64,000 nucleotides of DNA from Selaginella moellendorffii (GCF_000143415.4 NW_003314426.1:134558-198557), one strand, 5' to 3'; shown: positions 10,404 to 22,937, numbered from the stretch's first letter. Notes: generated by a model not told the origin, from the letters alone. Program-made: numbers and translations.

Positions 10404-12020
10404 TGTAAGCGACTAAATTTTCCATTCTACTTTAGTCACTTAACCACACCTCTGACCACTTGGAGGAGTCTCATTCACAACCTCCATGAGTCCAATCTAG
10501 GACTTGGGACTTGCTAGCCCCGAGAATGGCATCCATGCCACTCAACATTTGCACTTGGTCCAAGTGCACCACGTGTCCGATCCCATGACCGACACTCAAA
10601 GGTACCACCGACATAGCAGCCCGTTACGCTAAGGCCATGCCCAATCACCTTTGCCACACTGGTAGTCCAATACCACTTGCATCACCGTCTTGGCTCTCCA
10701 AGACTAGGCAAACCATCCGTGAGTGGTCATCTCAGATCCACTCCTTAGCATCCTTAGGATGCCCACCGACAACGGGAATAGCCTTCCCCAATATCCCTCT
10801 GTCAGTCCCCACTAAGTCCCTTTCTGCCCCTGGCCGTGTTTGCCAACACTGCCACTGGATCGAGACCCACAGGCCCGACCACTAAGTCCCACGGTCCTCT
10901 GGGACTTCCTCACCACACGACTGTGTCCTTGGTCACTACCCCAGAGGACTGCTCCTCTTCCTTTCCACAGTCTGGGCCTTTGGGACAACATTTCGGAACA
11001 CCGTGGCCTTACGCGAGCCACCTGGGTACTCTCCTCACCTTCTGCCCTTGGGTGCTCTAGCTATGGGCTTAGAGCGGGTTCCGTTGAGCCACACCAGGTA
11101 TCCAAGTAGGTAGTGCCACCCCCACTTGGACTGGGAGCATCGGCCAGTCGATCTCCCGGGGGAACTAGAGCCGGCTCTTGAACACTTCACCAAGCTACCC
11201 TGCTTGTCGGTCTGTGTTCACTCTAGTCTTGGACTTCCCAGTGGGCAGCTCATCACCCAACACTGGGTCCGGCCTTCCTGGGCCAAACTGGCCTTTCCTG
11301 GCCAAACTGGCTCCACTGCAGTCCTCCCCCTACTATACTTTTGGAGCTCACCAAACCCCCCAGGGTCTGGGAGACGAACGCTTTGGGCTTTCACCCTCTC
11401 AGGCTCCGGACTCGGACTCGGACTCGGACTTGGACTCGGATTCGGACTCGGATTCGGACTCGGACTCGGGCTCGGGCTCGGTCTCGGCCTCGGCCTTGGT
11501 CTCGGTCTCGGTCCTGATCTCGGTCTCGGTCTCGGTCTCGGTCCCGGTCTCGGTCTCGACTTCGGACTCCATCTCGGACTCCATCTCGGGTCCACCTCGG
11601 ACTCCACTTCGGACTCCATCTCGGACTCCATCTCGGGTCCGTCTCGGACTCCACTTCGGACTCCAACTCGGGTCCATCTCGGACTCCACTTCGGACTCCA
11701 ACTCGGGTCCATCTCGGACTCCACTTCGGACTCCAACTCGGGTCCATCTCGGACTCCACTTCGGACTCCAACTCGAGTCCATCTCGGACACTCCCACGTG
11801 TCATGTGTTGGTCCTTTTGGGTCCCTTTTTGGAGCCTCGCCTTTTGCTCGCTTCGTGCTCGTTCCTCGAGCACTTCGTTGGGAGTTCCACTCCCGCTCTT
11901 GACTTTTCAAGTCGGAGCTTTTGGTCCAAACGTGTTACGCTCGTTTGGCTCTCGCTTCGGCCACTACCATGTGGCACCCTTCCGGCTCCACTTTGGGGCC
12001 TAGGGATTTTGTGTCTCACA
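10404..12020 (-). repeat. 3' LTR of the LARD-like element
   Basis: This 1617-bp copy carries a hexamer array (units GGACTC, GGTCTC, GGATTC) at about 11400-11790, the reverse-strand equivalent of the GAGTCC array in the gypsy LTRs. Long frames open on both strands here are products of the array and are not genes. Confidence 0.92.
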
Positions 12021-15000
12021 ACTCCACCACCCATAGACGAAGTTCGATGTCTTCATCGAACGGTGAATCATTTTATAAAGTAACACCCGCATGTGTTACC
12101 ATTTCCATCCTTGGCGCGTAGCCAATATTTGTCAATGGTGTGACATTGAAGGCTCACCATGCCTTCTCCATATTCGTCAATGGTTGGACATTGAAGGCTC
12201 ACCATGCCTTTTGCATATCCTCTAAGGAGGGTAGTCTTTCCAACTTAGAGACTGATTGGACCACATATAGTGGTTCTCTCCTTTTATTGGTTTAGTTCTC
12301 GCTAAACCTCTTAGAGACCCTTCTCTAAGTCAATCCCACTACTCCTTCTCGAGTAGTCTCAATTTCCATCGATATAACCTTTGCACTTTGGAACTTTGAA
12401 TTTTGACTTCTTGGAGTCAATTTCCTAGGTGTCTCTGACACCTTGCCTTGCACCTTTTGTGCAACTCCACTTCCCATCCTAGGAAGTTCTCTACTCGAGG
12501 GCACCATCATCCTCTCTTCTATTTCGTGCCAAAGTTCCAGTTATCATACTTTGTGCTAGGGCTGTTCATGGCCCTATCATTTGGCTACCTTACCGCTCCC
12601 TCCCTTGGAACTTCCACTTTCGCCAAATCGGAGCATTTCGGAATCCCTCCTTGGAAACACACTTCCTTTTCCGCAACTTGTTAGCGTCCAACACATTAGT
12701 GTTCCTCGCCTAACTTTGTCACTTGGATTCCTTCCAAGGGATTCCACGGCCCTATCTTGGCCACTCATCTTTTGCTCCTATCCGTTGATTGTTGCACCAA
12801 GCAACATCGAATCTCTACCTCCCTCCTTGAGGTATTGTTTCGGTTCCATAGCAAAGACTCTTCTTTGCCAAGTCCGGAGGATGTTCACCCCTAGTACGTC
12901 TCTTTAGCATCTTCTGCTATGGGCTCTATCCACGGCCCAACTTCGTGACCCTCCCATGGGTCTTTTATAGAGACTACTTTCCTCGGACTCACTATGCCAT
13001 CGCACGGACATAGTTTATTTCCCTTAGGTGCTCTTCCCACTTGGTCATCACGACCAAGCCACACCACCTTAAACAGTTCAATTTCAACATTTTGAACCAG
13101 GAACTTCATTCCTTAGCCAACCAAGGACCTTGTCCTTATCTGGCCATAAGATCACCTAGTGATCTCACCTTGGCACCTTAACAGAGTTGCCAAGAGGTAC
13201 TTGGTCTTCTAGACCTCCAAGTTGTTGACTATAACCCCGGGGGCATCCCCCACACTTGGCGGTGCACCCAAGCCAGCCCTTACGGCCAAGGGTTCATAGC
13301 AACTGAGATTAGGAGTCCCCATCTCACTCACCACGACCTTGGTGCCACTTGCACCAAAACATTCAAGTTAGATATGCTGAGTTTTCACACTAAGCAATCT
13401 AACCGTGCATCACGACTCCGAGGCATCCCTCGCTTGGCGGTGTGCCCAAACCAGTCTCCCCACTGAGAGTCTATGACCACCGAAATATGAGTGTCCTCAT
13501 ATTCCAAACCATCACCACGCCCTAGTGATTTGGGACTCGAACCCAAGCACTAGAGGGTCGGGACTCGAACCCAACCTCCGTATATGCATCTACGGACGGC
13601 ATCACACAAGATGCCTGGCGTGACTCCCCACGCCGGTGCACCCACTTATTTTTAAAGCGCGCTACAGATCACAGCTTAGGAACCTAGTTCCTCCACACTG
13701 CCAAGTCCTCTCACTTGACATGTCTGTGATCATGCATGGACTCCTCCATGCTCGGCCCCATGGCCCACCCTTTTTGAAGTTATCACCTTCAACTAGGGTA
13801 TTTGTTCCCCCGACGTGCCAATCTCGCTTGGCAAGTCCTCCGACCACTGTAACATGGTTCCTGCATAAGCGTGAAAGTCCTTGACCATCGACTTTTGTTC
13901 AAAGCCCTCTCCTTGAACACTCGGGAACTACTTCCCTAACCTTGATAGCCTTGCCTCCTGGCAAGCTTCAAGACCACGCTTCTGCTGCGCCACTCTGATT
14001 TCACGCGTTCCATGAACCATTTACACTTAACCTTTCTAGGTACTAAACTACCTAGAATCGTCTTTGGGAACCTTGAAGGAACTCTGTCCCTCAGCTTGCT
14101 AAGGCCTCCCTTTTTGCAAGCCTTCCAAATGCCACATAGTCTAACATGGACAATTCCATATTTTAGACTCTCCATGGCATCACGGTTGCTAGCGGCAACA
14201 CCCTCAAGCCCCCACTTGATTCTCCACTCCCAGCTGGCATAACCAACCTTGGTTATGCCCTTTGATTCCTACGGTTCGGTTCTATCCCCTTACTTCTTGC
14301 TTTTTGGCTTCACACCTTTCCTTTGGTCATTTTCCTCCAGACCAGGAGGATAGCTTTGCACTTTCTATCATGCTTTAGCAAGTATTCTTAGGGATGAACC
14401 TACCCAATAGCCTAGGGAGTGGTTCCTCAATCCGGGTATGCTCACCTTATAATCCCACACACTGGGATTACATTGTTGCTTATGGGCCTTTACATGCCCA
14501 TCACTAGCCTTGCCAAAACTCCATTTTTGGCTTTGTCCAACTCGGGTAGACAGTCCTCTCTTGTCTCCGCAACCTTGGACATTTGGATAGCACCTTCTAT
14601 CCATCATTCACTAGGGACTTAATCCCTTGGGCTTTATCCATTGCCCTCGCGACATCAAACACCACCTTCTGGTGTTCTAGAGTGTTCGGGTGTCCCAATG
14701 ATGGCTTTCTTGACAATGAGTATTTCCTTTTATGACATTGACTTACTATATCGCAACACAAGCAACTTATCCCCCATAAGGGTATATCCAACTTCCCTAT
14801 GCTATTAAGAAGTCTTGGGTAGCTACCTTCTACCCGTTTAACCAGTTATTTTGCATCTCTTGCTTAGTTGCCTCATAGTTGTCAAGTCCTACAACTCATT
14901 GCTTGGTGCTTTCACACCTCCATCGTTATTTGGGTCACCACACTCCAACTGCATGCTCTGCAGCTTAGGCTATGCTATTCCCATTTCCATTGGGATTCCT

Positions 15001-16120
15001 TTGGCAAGGGGTTCTCATGAACCCACCAACATAGCCTCAAGGTATCACACCTTGGCACATTTGGTGTCTCCACACCATCGGCTCCACGAGCTTACCTCTA
15101 TGACATTTCCCCTTCGTGTCTAAGTCTTTGCCAAGACCAACACCGCTCTTTCTCATGCCAACCATCCGTTAGCACTGCACCATAGAGGTCACACACAACT
15201 TTATGTCAAAGTTGTTTTCTTCTGGGAACACCTTTCCCATAACTTTAGCATGGCACATTTTGCCATCGATGAGATACCCTCTGTTCTCATCCTTGGATCC
15301 TATGATCCCCCCCCATCCTTTGTGGGGTACAACACACCTCAGTCCAAATGCTTCCATCAGTCCTTCTAGGACCATCCGTTGACTCTACTTGAGTCATCCA
15401 GCAATTTTGGACTTGGTTAATTCACAGACCCGTAAGGTCCTACTTGTGAGGCCCTAGCTCACTGGAATACACTTCTTGCATTCCTGTCCTACTCAAAAGG
15501 ACTATTTTCACAAGTGTTACTTCGACACTTGATTTTGTTCTCTGGGGGCAACCTTTGCCCCTTAGGACTACTTGTCCATGTGATGAGAACACCAACTCAT
15601 CCACTTAATACACCCCCAACTCCTTGGGTTGTTCCAGCATTTATTAGAGGTAGCCCCGGCTACCTTTTCAAGGACTGGAGTCCTCTTCCGTATTTGACCT
15701 CCCACGGTCATTACTTCTGGTCTCACATTCATGAGCACCAACCTCAACTATATGAGGAAAATCTTGTGACTCCTTTATTGCTTTGGAGTCTTTATCTTTC
15801 CCGTGATCCCAACTGTAGTTGTTTGCCACAACTACATTAGCCAGTTTGCTAAGTCAAACGCTCATCTGGATCACATCCTCAACTCTTTGTGGAAAACCAT
15901 ATACTGTTCCCAAGATCCCAAAGTCGTTCCATTATTGGCCCTTTTCTATCCACCACCTCGTCTACAAGTTCACACATGAACTGTAATGGAGAGCCATGTC
16001 TTCCCGACTTGCTACTCCTCAAGGATAGGCCCACTCCTCGGGCCTTCCGATGCCAACACTAGTGGTAATATACTTGAGCACCAATAAAAGTCGGACTAAG
16101 GAACAGCTCCGATACCAAAT
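12021..16120 (-). other. Interior of the LARD-like element, no protein recognised
   Basis: All frames are broken at short intervals and no RT, integrase or gag motif was found. On the minus strand, 13503-13575 has two copies of a TGGGTTCGAGTCCC-type motif resembling a tRNA T-arm; the same doublet occurs at 29355-29410 in the gypsy element. A purine-rich stretch (minus strand, about 12021-12035) next to the 3' LTR may be the polypurine tract. Confidence 0.7.
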
Positions 16121-17767
16121 TGTAAACGACTAAATTTTCCATTCTACTTTAGTCACTTAACCACACCTCTGACCACTTGGAGGAGTCTCATTCACAACCT
16201 CCATGAGTCCAATCTAGGACTTGGGACTTGCTAGCCCCGAGAATGGCATCCATGCCACTCAACATTTGCACTTGGTCCAAGTGCACCACGTGTCCGATCC
16301 CATGACCGACACTCAAAGGTACCACCGACATAGCAGCCCGTTACGCTAAGGCCATGCCCAATCACCTTTGCCACACTGGTAGTCCAATACCACTTGCATC
16401 ACCGTCTTGGCTCTCCAAGACTAGGCAAACCATCCGTGAGTGGTCATCTCAGATCCACTCCTTAGCATCCTTAGGATGCCCACCGACAACGGGAATAGCC
16501 TTCCCCAATATCCCTCTGTCAGTCCCCACTAAGTCCCTTTCTGCCCCTGGCCGTGTTTGCCAACACTGCCACTGGATCGAGACCCACAGGCCCGACCACT
16601 AAGTCCCACGGTCCTCTGGGACTTCCTCACCACACGACTGTGTCCTTGGTCACTACCCCAGAGGATTGCTCCTCTTCCTTTCCACAGTCTGGGCCTTTGG
16701 GACAACATTTCGGAACACCGTGGCCTTACGCGAGCCACCTGGGTACTCTCCTCGCCTTCTGCCCTTGGGTGCTCTAGCTATGGGCTTAGAGCGGGTTCCG
16801 TTGAGCCACACCAGGTATCCAAGTAGGTAGTGCCACCCCCACTTGGACTGGGAGCATCGGCCAGTCGATCTCCCAGGGGAACTAGAGCCGGCTCTTGAAC
16901 ACTTCACCAAGCTACCCTGCTTGTCGGTCTGTGTTCACTCTAGTCTTGGACTTCCCAGTGGGCAGCTCATCACCCAACACTGGGTCCGGCCTTCCTGGGC
17001 CAAACTGGCCTTTCCTGGCCAAACTGGCTCCACTGCAGTCCTCCCCCTACTATACTTTTGGAGCTCACCAAACCCCCCAGGGTCTGGGAGACGAACGCTT
17101 TGGGCTTTCACCCTCTCAGGCTCCGGACTCGGACTCGGACTCGGACTCGGACTCGGACTCGGATTCGGACTTGGATTCGGACTCGGACTCGGGCTCGGGC
17201 TCGGTCTCGGCCTCGGCCTCGGTCTCGGTCTCGGTCCTGATCTCGGTCTCGGTCTCGGTCTCGGTCCCGGTCTCGGTCTCGACTTCGGACTCCATCTCGG
17301 ACTCCATCTCGGACTCCATCTCGGACTCCATCTCGGGTCCACCTCGGACTCCACTTCGAACTCCATCTCGGACTCCATCTCGGGTCCGTCTCGGACTCCA
17401 CTTCGGACTCCAACTCGGGTCCATCTCGGACTCCACTTCGGACTCCAACTCGGGTCCATCTCGGACTCCACTTCGGACTCCAACTCGGGTCCATCTCGGA
17501 CTCCACTTCGGACTCCAACTCGAGTCCATCTCGGACACTCCCACGTGTCATGTGTTGGTCCTTTTGGGTCCCTTTTTGGAGCCTCGCCTTTTGCTCGCTT
17601 CGTGCTCGTTCCTTGAGCACTTCGTTGGGAGTTCCACTCCCGCTCTTGACTTTTCAAGTCGGAGCTTTTGGTCCAAACGTGTTACGCTCGTTTGGCTCTC
17701 GCTTCGGCCACTACCATGTGGCGCCCTTCCGGCTCCACTTTGGGGCCTAGGGATTTTGTGTCTCACA
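16121..17767 (-). repeat. 5' LTR of the LARD-like element
   Basis: This 1647-bp copy is nearly identical to 10404-12020. The visible differences are scattered single bases (for example CTCACCTT against CTCGCCTT) and extra hexamer units in the array at about 17120-17535. Confidence 0.92.
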
Positions 17768-19093
17768 AAATGCCCCTGAAACATTGTAAGGCTCGTGTGG
17801 TCTCATGTGGTGTCCGATCGAGATGCTTCTTTGCAGGGTCATCAAGAAAGACATTGTATACCATTCTGTAAAATCTAGTTGCGATCTAACGGTTGGATCT
17901 CCAGAAAACTCAAAAAAATCTCGCGCGTGTCAGAATATCCTAGGAATATACTCCTATGTGCCCCTGAAAATGGCATACGGCCCCACGCCATTCAAGAGAT
18001 AATGCCAGATGACGCCGAGAATTTTTTGGTGCATTTTTTGGGTTCAAAATTGCATGAGCCCACACGCTATAAAGTTTATCTTTGCCAAATAGAGAAAAGT
18101 TTATCTGTGTCATATGAGGTAGTTACAGTCCTTTGTGCTCGGCATCTGCCTCTTGCAGCATTTGCACTGAAAGGGAATTTTTCTCCATTCAGCATTTGGC
18201 CCTGAAAATGGCATGCGCCCACACGCCATTGAAGGAATAACGCCACAGGACGCCTGGATTTTTGGGTTTAAAATGTTTAGGGTTTTTTGGGTTTTTTCAA
18301 AATATTTTGGGTCCAACGTTTTTTGGGTTTCTTTGGTTCAAAATTGCATGAGCCCACACGCTATAATATTGATTTGAGAGAAAAATAGAAACAGATAGAA
18401 TTTCTTTATTTAGCTGAACATCTGCCATTTTTGGAAATACAAGATGCTTTGGAATATCCAATCATGCATGGTATAAATATAGCGAGGGTATTAAATGATA
18501 TCCCAATCATGATCTTTCTTTTGGATTTCGCGTGCATGCAATCCGAGGAATGATGACGTTGCGGATTTCTTTTGGATTTTGCGTGCTTGCATGCGCGCGA
18601 CAATCCAGAAATTAATGGTGGCGCCCAAGTCCGAGGAATGATGACGTGGCAGGATTACCAACCGTTGTGACATTTCGCGCGTGTGAGGTTAGGTTTTGCA
18701 TTTTGCTTTGTACTCGCGCTCACACACTCGCGCTCGCGCTCGCATCACACTCGCGCTCCCGCTCGCATCGCGCTCCCACTCGCGATCACGCTCACTTCTC
18801 TACAGGTTTCTCGTGTGCATCGGCGTCCACTCGCGCTTGCATCACACTCGCGCTCGCATCGCGCTCGTGTGCATCGGCGTCCACTTCAAGACACACCCAG
18901 TTTGTAACTTCGCCGCCAACTCCACCGCCCACTCCGCCACCCACACGCAGCCCACTTGGCGTCCCGGGAGATTTCAGCGCCACTCTCCAACTGTAAGTGG
19001 CAGAGTAGCCTTGCTGCTACGATCCGCTGCACACACAGTGCACATTCGCCAGCGAGTCCGGCCTCGATTGTCACGGCCTCCATTCGGCTTCAA
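17768..19093 (+). promoter_or_regulatory. Upstream region and 5' leader of the ParB-like/FCP1-like gene
   Basis: No long coding frame is supported. Palindrome copies lie at 17969-17992 and 18207-18230. Segments near 18030-18080 and 18139-18200 repeat those at 9715-9765 and 10028-10085, so the two sides share direct repeats. A CGCTCGCA-rich degenerate array covers about 18711-18880, a little upstream of the inferred start codon. The leader probably runs into the exon ending at 19096. The exact promoter cannot be read. Confidence 0.45.
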
Positions 19094-19096
19094 ATG

Positions 19097-19335
19097 GTAA
19101 GTCTTTTAGACGAAGTAGAAAATGGCATGAGGCCACATGCCATTCAGTAGCAACATTGGCATGCACCGATTGGGCTCTCGAGTGCAGTCCGGTTACAGAT
19201 GGCGTGTAGCCTCACGCCATCTTAGGATGCAGCCTCAAGACATCTGATGCAGTGGTGAATGGCGTGTGGCCTCACGTTATTTCCAGCTGCTAGCTTTTCA
19301 TCTGTCAGCTCTAATTGTTGTGCATTTCTGAACAG
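19097..19335 (+). other. First intron with three palindromes
   Basis: GTAAGT follows the ATG at 19094-19096 and the acceptor is CTGAACAG. Palindromes lie at 19121-19144 (AATGGCATGAGGCCACATGC plus CATT), 19198-19221 and 19257-19280. Splicing puts the start codon directly before GCG AGG AAT (Ala-Arg-Asn). Confidence 0.6.
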
Positions 19336-20514
19336 GCGAGGAATTGCGTTCTTCTTCCAGCCACTGTCAATGTGGATGCAGAGAAGGGGGAGGAGCTCAC
19401 CAGTTGGACTTTCGGGATGGAAGGCGAGGATCTGATGCTGTACAACACAGATGGTGGGAGAAAAGAATGCATGGGGATCCTCATCCAAGTGACAGACACT
19501 CCATGCAGTTCCATGCAAGAATATGGACTGGCACTTATGGTAGAGACAGCGTCCGCCTTCAAGATCCACCTTGCACATCCTAGCGGCTTCCCGGAGGGGG
19601 GCAGCGGCTATGAGGAATTCCTAGAGGGAGCTAGGGAGAGGTTGTCCAGGAGGCCCACAATTTCAAAGACGCTGCGGGTCTATGAAGATCACATGGAATC
19701 CACGGACCTCACCTACGGCGATGTTCAAAAACTATATTCCAACATTGAGCCGTTGAGAGTGCCTCCAGTTTGCGAAGCGAAGGGGAAGGGGGTCAATCTG
19801 GAAACTACCCCGAAGCAGAAAAGGGTGGTCAAGCTCAAGCCGACGTCCGACTCTGCTGCTCCAAAAAAGAAGCTACTCGGTGATGCCATTGCCTCGGGTT
19901 CGAACACTACACCCACCAAAAAGAAGAGCCGCAAAGAGCAGAAAGAGCAAGAAGAGGCAGCAAAAATCGTCGCAGATAATAGTACTTGTTACTATTCCAA
20001 CAAAGTATATACAATCGACGTGAGCCGTATTGAGATCCAAAGCAAATACAACCACAGGCTAGTATCTGATGAGTGGGTGGAGAAACTGAAGCAGAAGATG
20101 CTGGCAAGTCCAGTAACACCCGACATCGCAGACGTGATCCCCTACTACCGAACAATGAAGGGCAAGACGAGGTTTCCAGACTTGATCAATAGGAAGGTGT
20201 TGGACGATCAGAACATCCGGTTCTATGCCGTCTCCGGGCAGCATTCTAGCTTGGCGATGCAACAGATAGTTGTGGATATTATGGTGGGCGAGGAGGTGAA
20301 GAAAGTCTTCAAGACAAGAGTTGTCCGCCTGATAAAAGGCAACTCGCCCCTCTGATCTATCATATACATCTCCCACGCGCAGAATGTCAAGCAAGAAACG
20401 TGCTACAAATCGGGTCTGCACGAGACATTGGCACGAACACGGAAGCTCTGGGTTCAACTGAAGAAGCCACAAAAACCAGGACAAGGACGTGCACTAGCAA
20501 CTAGCGCCTGGCAG

Positions 20515-20568
20515 GTAAGCCTTGTTGCATGTGGCATAGCATGTGGCCTCACGCCATTTCCATTGCAG
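20515..20568 (+). other. 54-nt intron built around a palindrome
   Basis: GTAAGCC donor and CCATTGCAG acceptor enclose ATAGCATGTGGCCTCACGCC. The intron is 18 codons long and open, so the frame holds whether or not it is spliced (phase 0). Confidence 0.65.
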
Positions 20569-22002
20569 GAATTCTCGAGTCTTCTCTCGAAAACACTGGG
20601 GGTCAATGACACACTCAGCATCCATAACATTCTACTCACGACAAAAGTTGTTTTTGACAAATGGGTAGATGTGCTAAGGAGGTACCATGACGGGGAGTTG
20701 CTAAACTCAATGGGTGTGGAGGACGGCCGGAAGCCCAATGATTTGAAGCTCAATGCCTTGCGTTTCTCGCGGTCTCTAGACGACGACGACCTTCTGACAG
20801 TGGCTAATGCTCTTCTACGTGGTGAGGTAGTCTTCAACAAGACCAAAATGACTCCCGGCCATATTGTGACATACGAGGACTTGTGCACGACTCTGAGAGC
20901 TCGTGCGCTATTGAAGGATTGGATCTTCGAGCAAGTGGCCGTGGCGAGGGTGAGCATCGACACCACGCAAGAGATGATGGAAGAGCTGGAGTTGTCAAAT
21001 GAAGACATCGACGAGTACGTGAAGGGGGCCCCCAAGTTCATCGATCTGCTGCGGGATGCCACGAAAAGTAAAGCTGAGAAGTTGGATCAGTATCCAAATT
21101 TCATTAAGAGGGATGTCGACCGCCGGCTTCAGAAACAGCTCGACCCCGCAGCAGAGGCCTATCGAGAACCTTACCGGGTATACGTGAATTCGGATGAGGA
21201 TCAAAGGTGGAGGAGCATCGTTTCCCGCGGAGATGAGCAGGTCAAGAACATCTTTTGTGTGATGGACTTCACAAACGAGGAGATCACTCATGCAGACGAA
21301 GTCAGCTCCATCATTGACTTAATGGTGGGACTTGCAGAGGTGGAATCTTCAGTCCACTATATGATCTACGACTCCGAATCCTATCACAAGTTCTGGAAGG
21401 CCTTGAACGAGGTGAAGGCTCGGTTGAAAGGCAAGGAGATGCGGGAGATCCATGGGATAATGGCTAAGAAGAAGATACCGACGAATGTCCGCATCTTCAC
21501 AGTCGCCCTTGTTATTGGTCCTGCAGCAGAGTGGGACTGGAGTGACTTCCCAGCTTCGTTCAACAAAGCCGATCGAATTGATCTGAGGGAGGTCAATTTA
21601 CCCGTGCCTGAGGAACTGAAGACGGCTATGGAGCTTTCGAATCCAAAGAAAGCTCCAGGTGCAGCATGGGAAATGCTCAGCTGGGTCTTCAACGCAATAG
21701 CGGGTGACTCCAAGGGCAAATGCGTTGTCGAGTACAACTGCGGCGGACTATTCTTTCGAGCCGCACTACTCAAGGGTGTCCCGTGTGTTGCGGTGACAAA
21801 CTCCATTGAAGAGGTGACTTCAATGGAGCATATAATTACAGTTGCCAAAGAAAAACAGTATCTTCTCTACGAACTTGGTGAGTACGCACTTTAAGTTTAA
21901 ATGTTATCTCACAAGCTCTGTATGCAGGAGCGTGGCCACCCCCAGATGCTGAAACGGCGTTAACAGCTACTGATGTTAGGCCGAGGTCACAACCTGCACA
22001 AG

Positions 22003-22040
22003 GTAAGGTCACGTGAGGCCTCACGCCATTTTGATTATAG
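22003..22040 (+). other. 38-nt intron built around a palindrome
   Basis: GTAAGG donor and TTATAG acceptor enclose CACGTGAGGCCTCACG. The joined codon is G|AT (phase 1) and both flanking exons stay open. At 38 nt it is near the lower limit for a spliceosomal intron. Confidence 0.6.
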
Positions 22041-22130
22041 ATCGTTGTGAATATTCAGACACGAGGACTGAAAAGCGCACTGGTTGCGCGTCGAAGAAGG
22101 ACAAACAGACAAGCAATAGGAAAAAAGGAG

Positions 22131-22179
22131 GTACAAATTATATTTGCAATGGCGTGTGGTCTCATGCCATTCCTTGCAG
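22131..22179 (+). other. 49-nt intron built around a palindrome
   Basis: GTACAAAT donor and CCATTCCTTGCAG acceptor enclose ATGGCGTGTGGTCTCATGCC. Phase 1; the length is not a multiple of three, so removal is needed to keep the frame. Confidence 0.7.
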
Positions 22180-22323
22180 GAGACACTTCTTCAAAGGCAA
22201 AACAGGCAAGCACCAGCCAAACTCAAACTGACAGTGGTCATAAAAAGCAAAAGCACGTTGGACAGTCGTCGGGATCAGAGGCGTTTGATTCGAAAAGGAA
22301 GAAGGGCAACGAAAAGATGATAG

Positions 22324-22370
22324 GTAATGCCTCGCGGTTATGGCGTGTGTGCTCATGCCATTCATTGCAG
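22324..22370 (+). other. 47-nt intron built around a palindrome
   Basis: GTAATGCC donor and CCATTCATTGCAG acceptor enclose ATGGCGTGTGTGCTCATGCC. Phase 1; removal is needed to keep the frame. The 3' part is almost identical to the intron at 22131-22179. Confidence 0.7.
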
Positions 22371-22937
22371 ATCAAGGGCTGAGTGAAAGGAGCCAGTCAC
22401 CACCTTCTGACTCAGATTCCTATGGCGGACTCCCCTTCCCCAATCTCAATGGAGAGGTACAATGGATGAGGGATGCTTTTCAAGTCAGGGCCACGTTTTT
22501 CTCATCTCGTCGTCTTCGAAGGGTGCAAGAACGTGCAGAAACCATGTTAAGACAGTCGGGTGAGGATACGGTCCTAGGTCACGCACTAAAACAGGCTATG
22601 GATGTCTTGTATTTTGAGATGGAGACTCGGCCAGATGATTTTTCCAAGATGGTCCTGGAAAAACAAGCAATCCAGCCTGAGCAGCCTATGGAAGAAATGC
22701 AAGAGGGGGATGAGGAGCCAGAGAAAGATAATGAGCAGGAAGAGCAGAAGGACAAAGAGGAGGACAAAGAAAAGGAGGACGAAGAAGAGGAGGATGAAGA
22801 AGAGGAGGACGAAGAGGACTTGGATGGTCCTCACAATGGTGACGATCACAATAACGACGATGACGATGATGACGACGATGGCCAGCCTGAGGTGGCCAAA
22901 GAGCAGCGGAGGAAGGTCATACAAGACAAACCATCAG
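22371..22937 (+). CDS. Exon coding the acidic, low-complexity region
   Basis: Part of the plus-strand multi-exon gene. It starts with Ser/Pro-rich residues, has a short ordered-looking stretch (VQWMRDAFQVRATFF) and then a long Glu/Asp/Lys run followed by a DDDDDDD-rich run (about 22700-22890). Such tails are common in nuclear proteins that contact histones or nucleic-acid-binding partners. No specific function can be inferred. Confidence 0.6.

Larger units (their letters stand above)
10404..17767 (-). mobile_element. Non-autonomous LTR retrotransposon (LARD-like), minus orientation
   Basis: LTRs 10404-12020 and 16121-17767 share TGTAARCGAC starts and TCTCACA ends. They are flanked by the perfect 5-bp duplication AAATG (10399-10403 and 17768-17772). 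The primer binding site is on the minus strand next to the right LTR (16108-16120, TTTGGTATCGGAGC reading inward), so the right LTR is the 5' one. The roughly 4.1-kb interior has no gag or pol frame I can recognise, which fits a large retrotransposon derivative mobilised in trans. Its interior next to the 3' LTR matches the segment of the gypsy element at about 29281-29600, so that gypsy family is the likely helper. The LTRs differ by few substitutions plus array length, so insertion was recent. Confidence 0.92.

Noticed and set aside
10637-11109. Small proteins duplicated at 10637-11109 and 16354-16826
   Set aside because: They are identical only because both lie in the LTRs of one element; no domain or coding bias is visible.
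19315-21894. Bacterial or plasmid contamination suggested by the ParB-like box
   Set aside because: Spliceosomal introns interrupt the gene and it lies inside a eukaryotic retrotransposon with matching target duplications.
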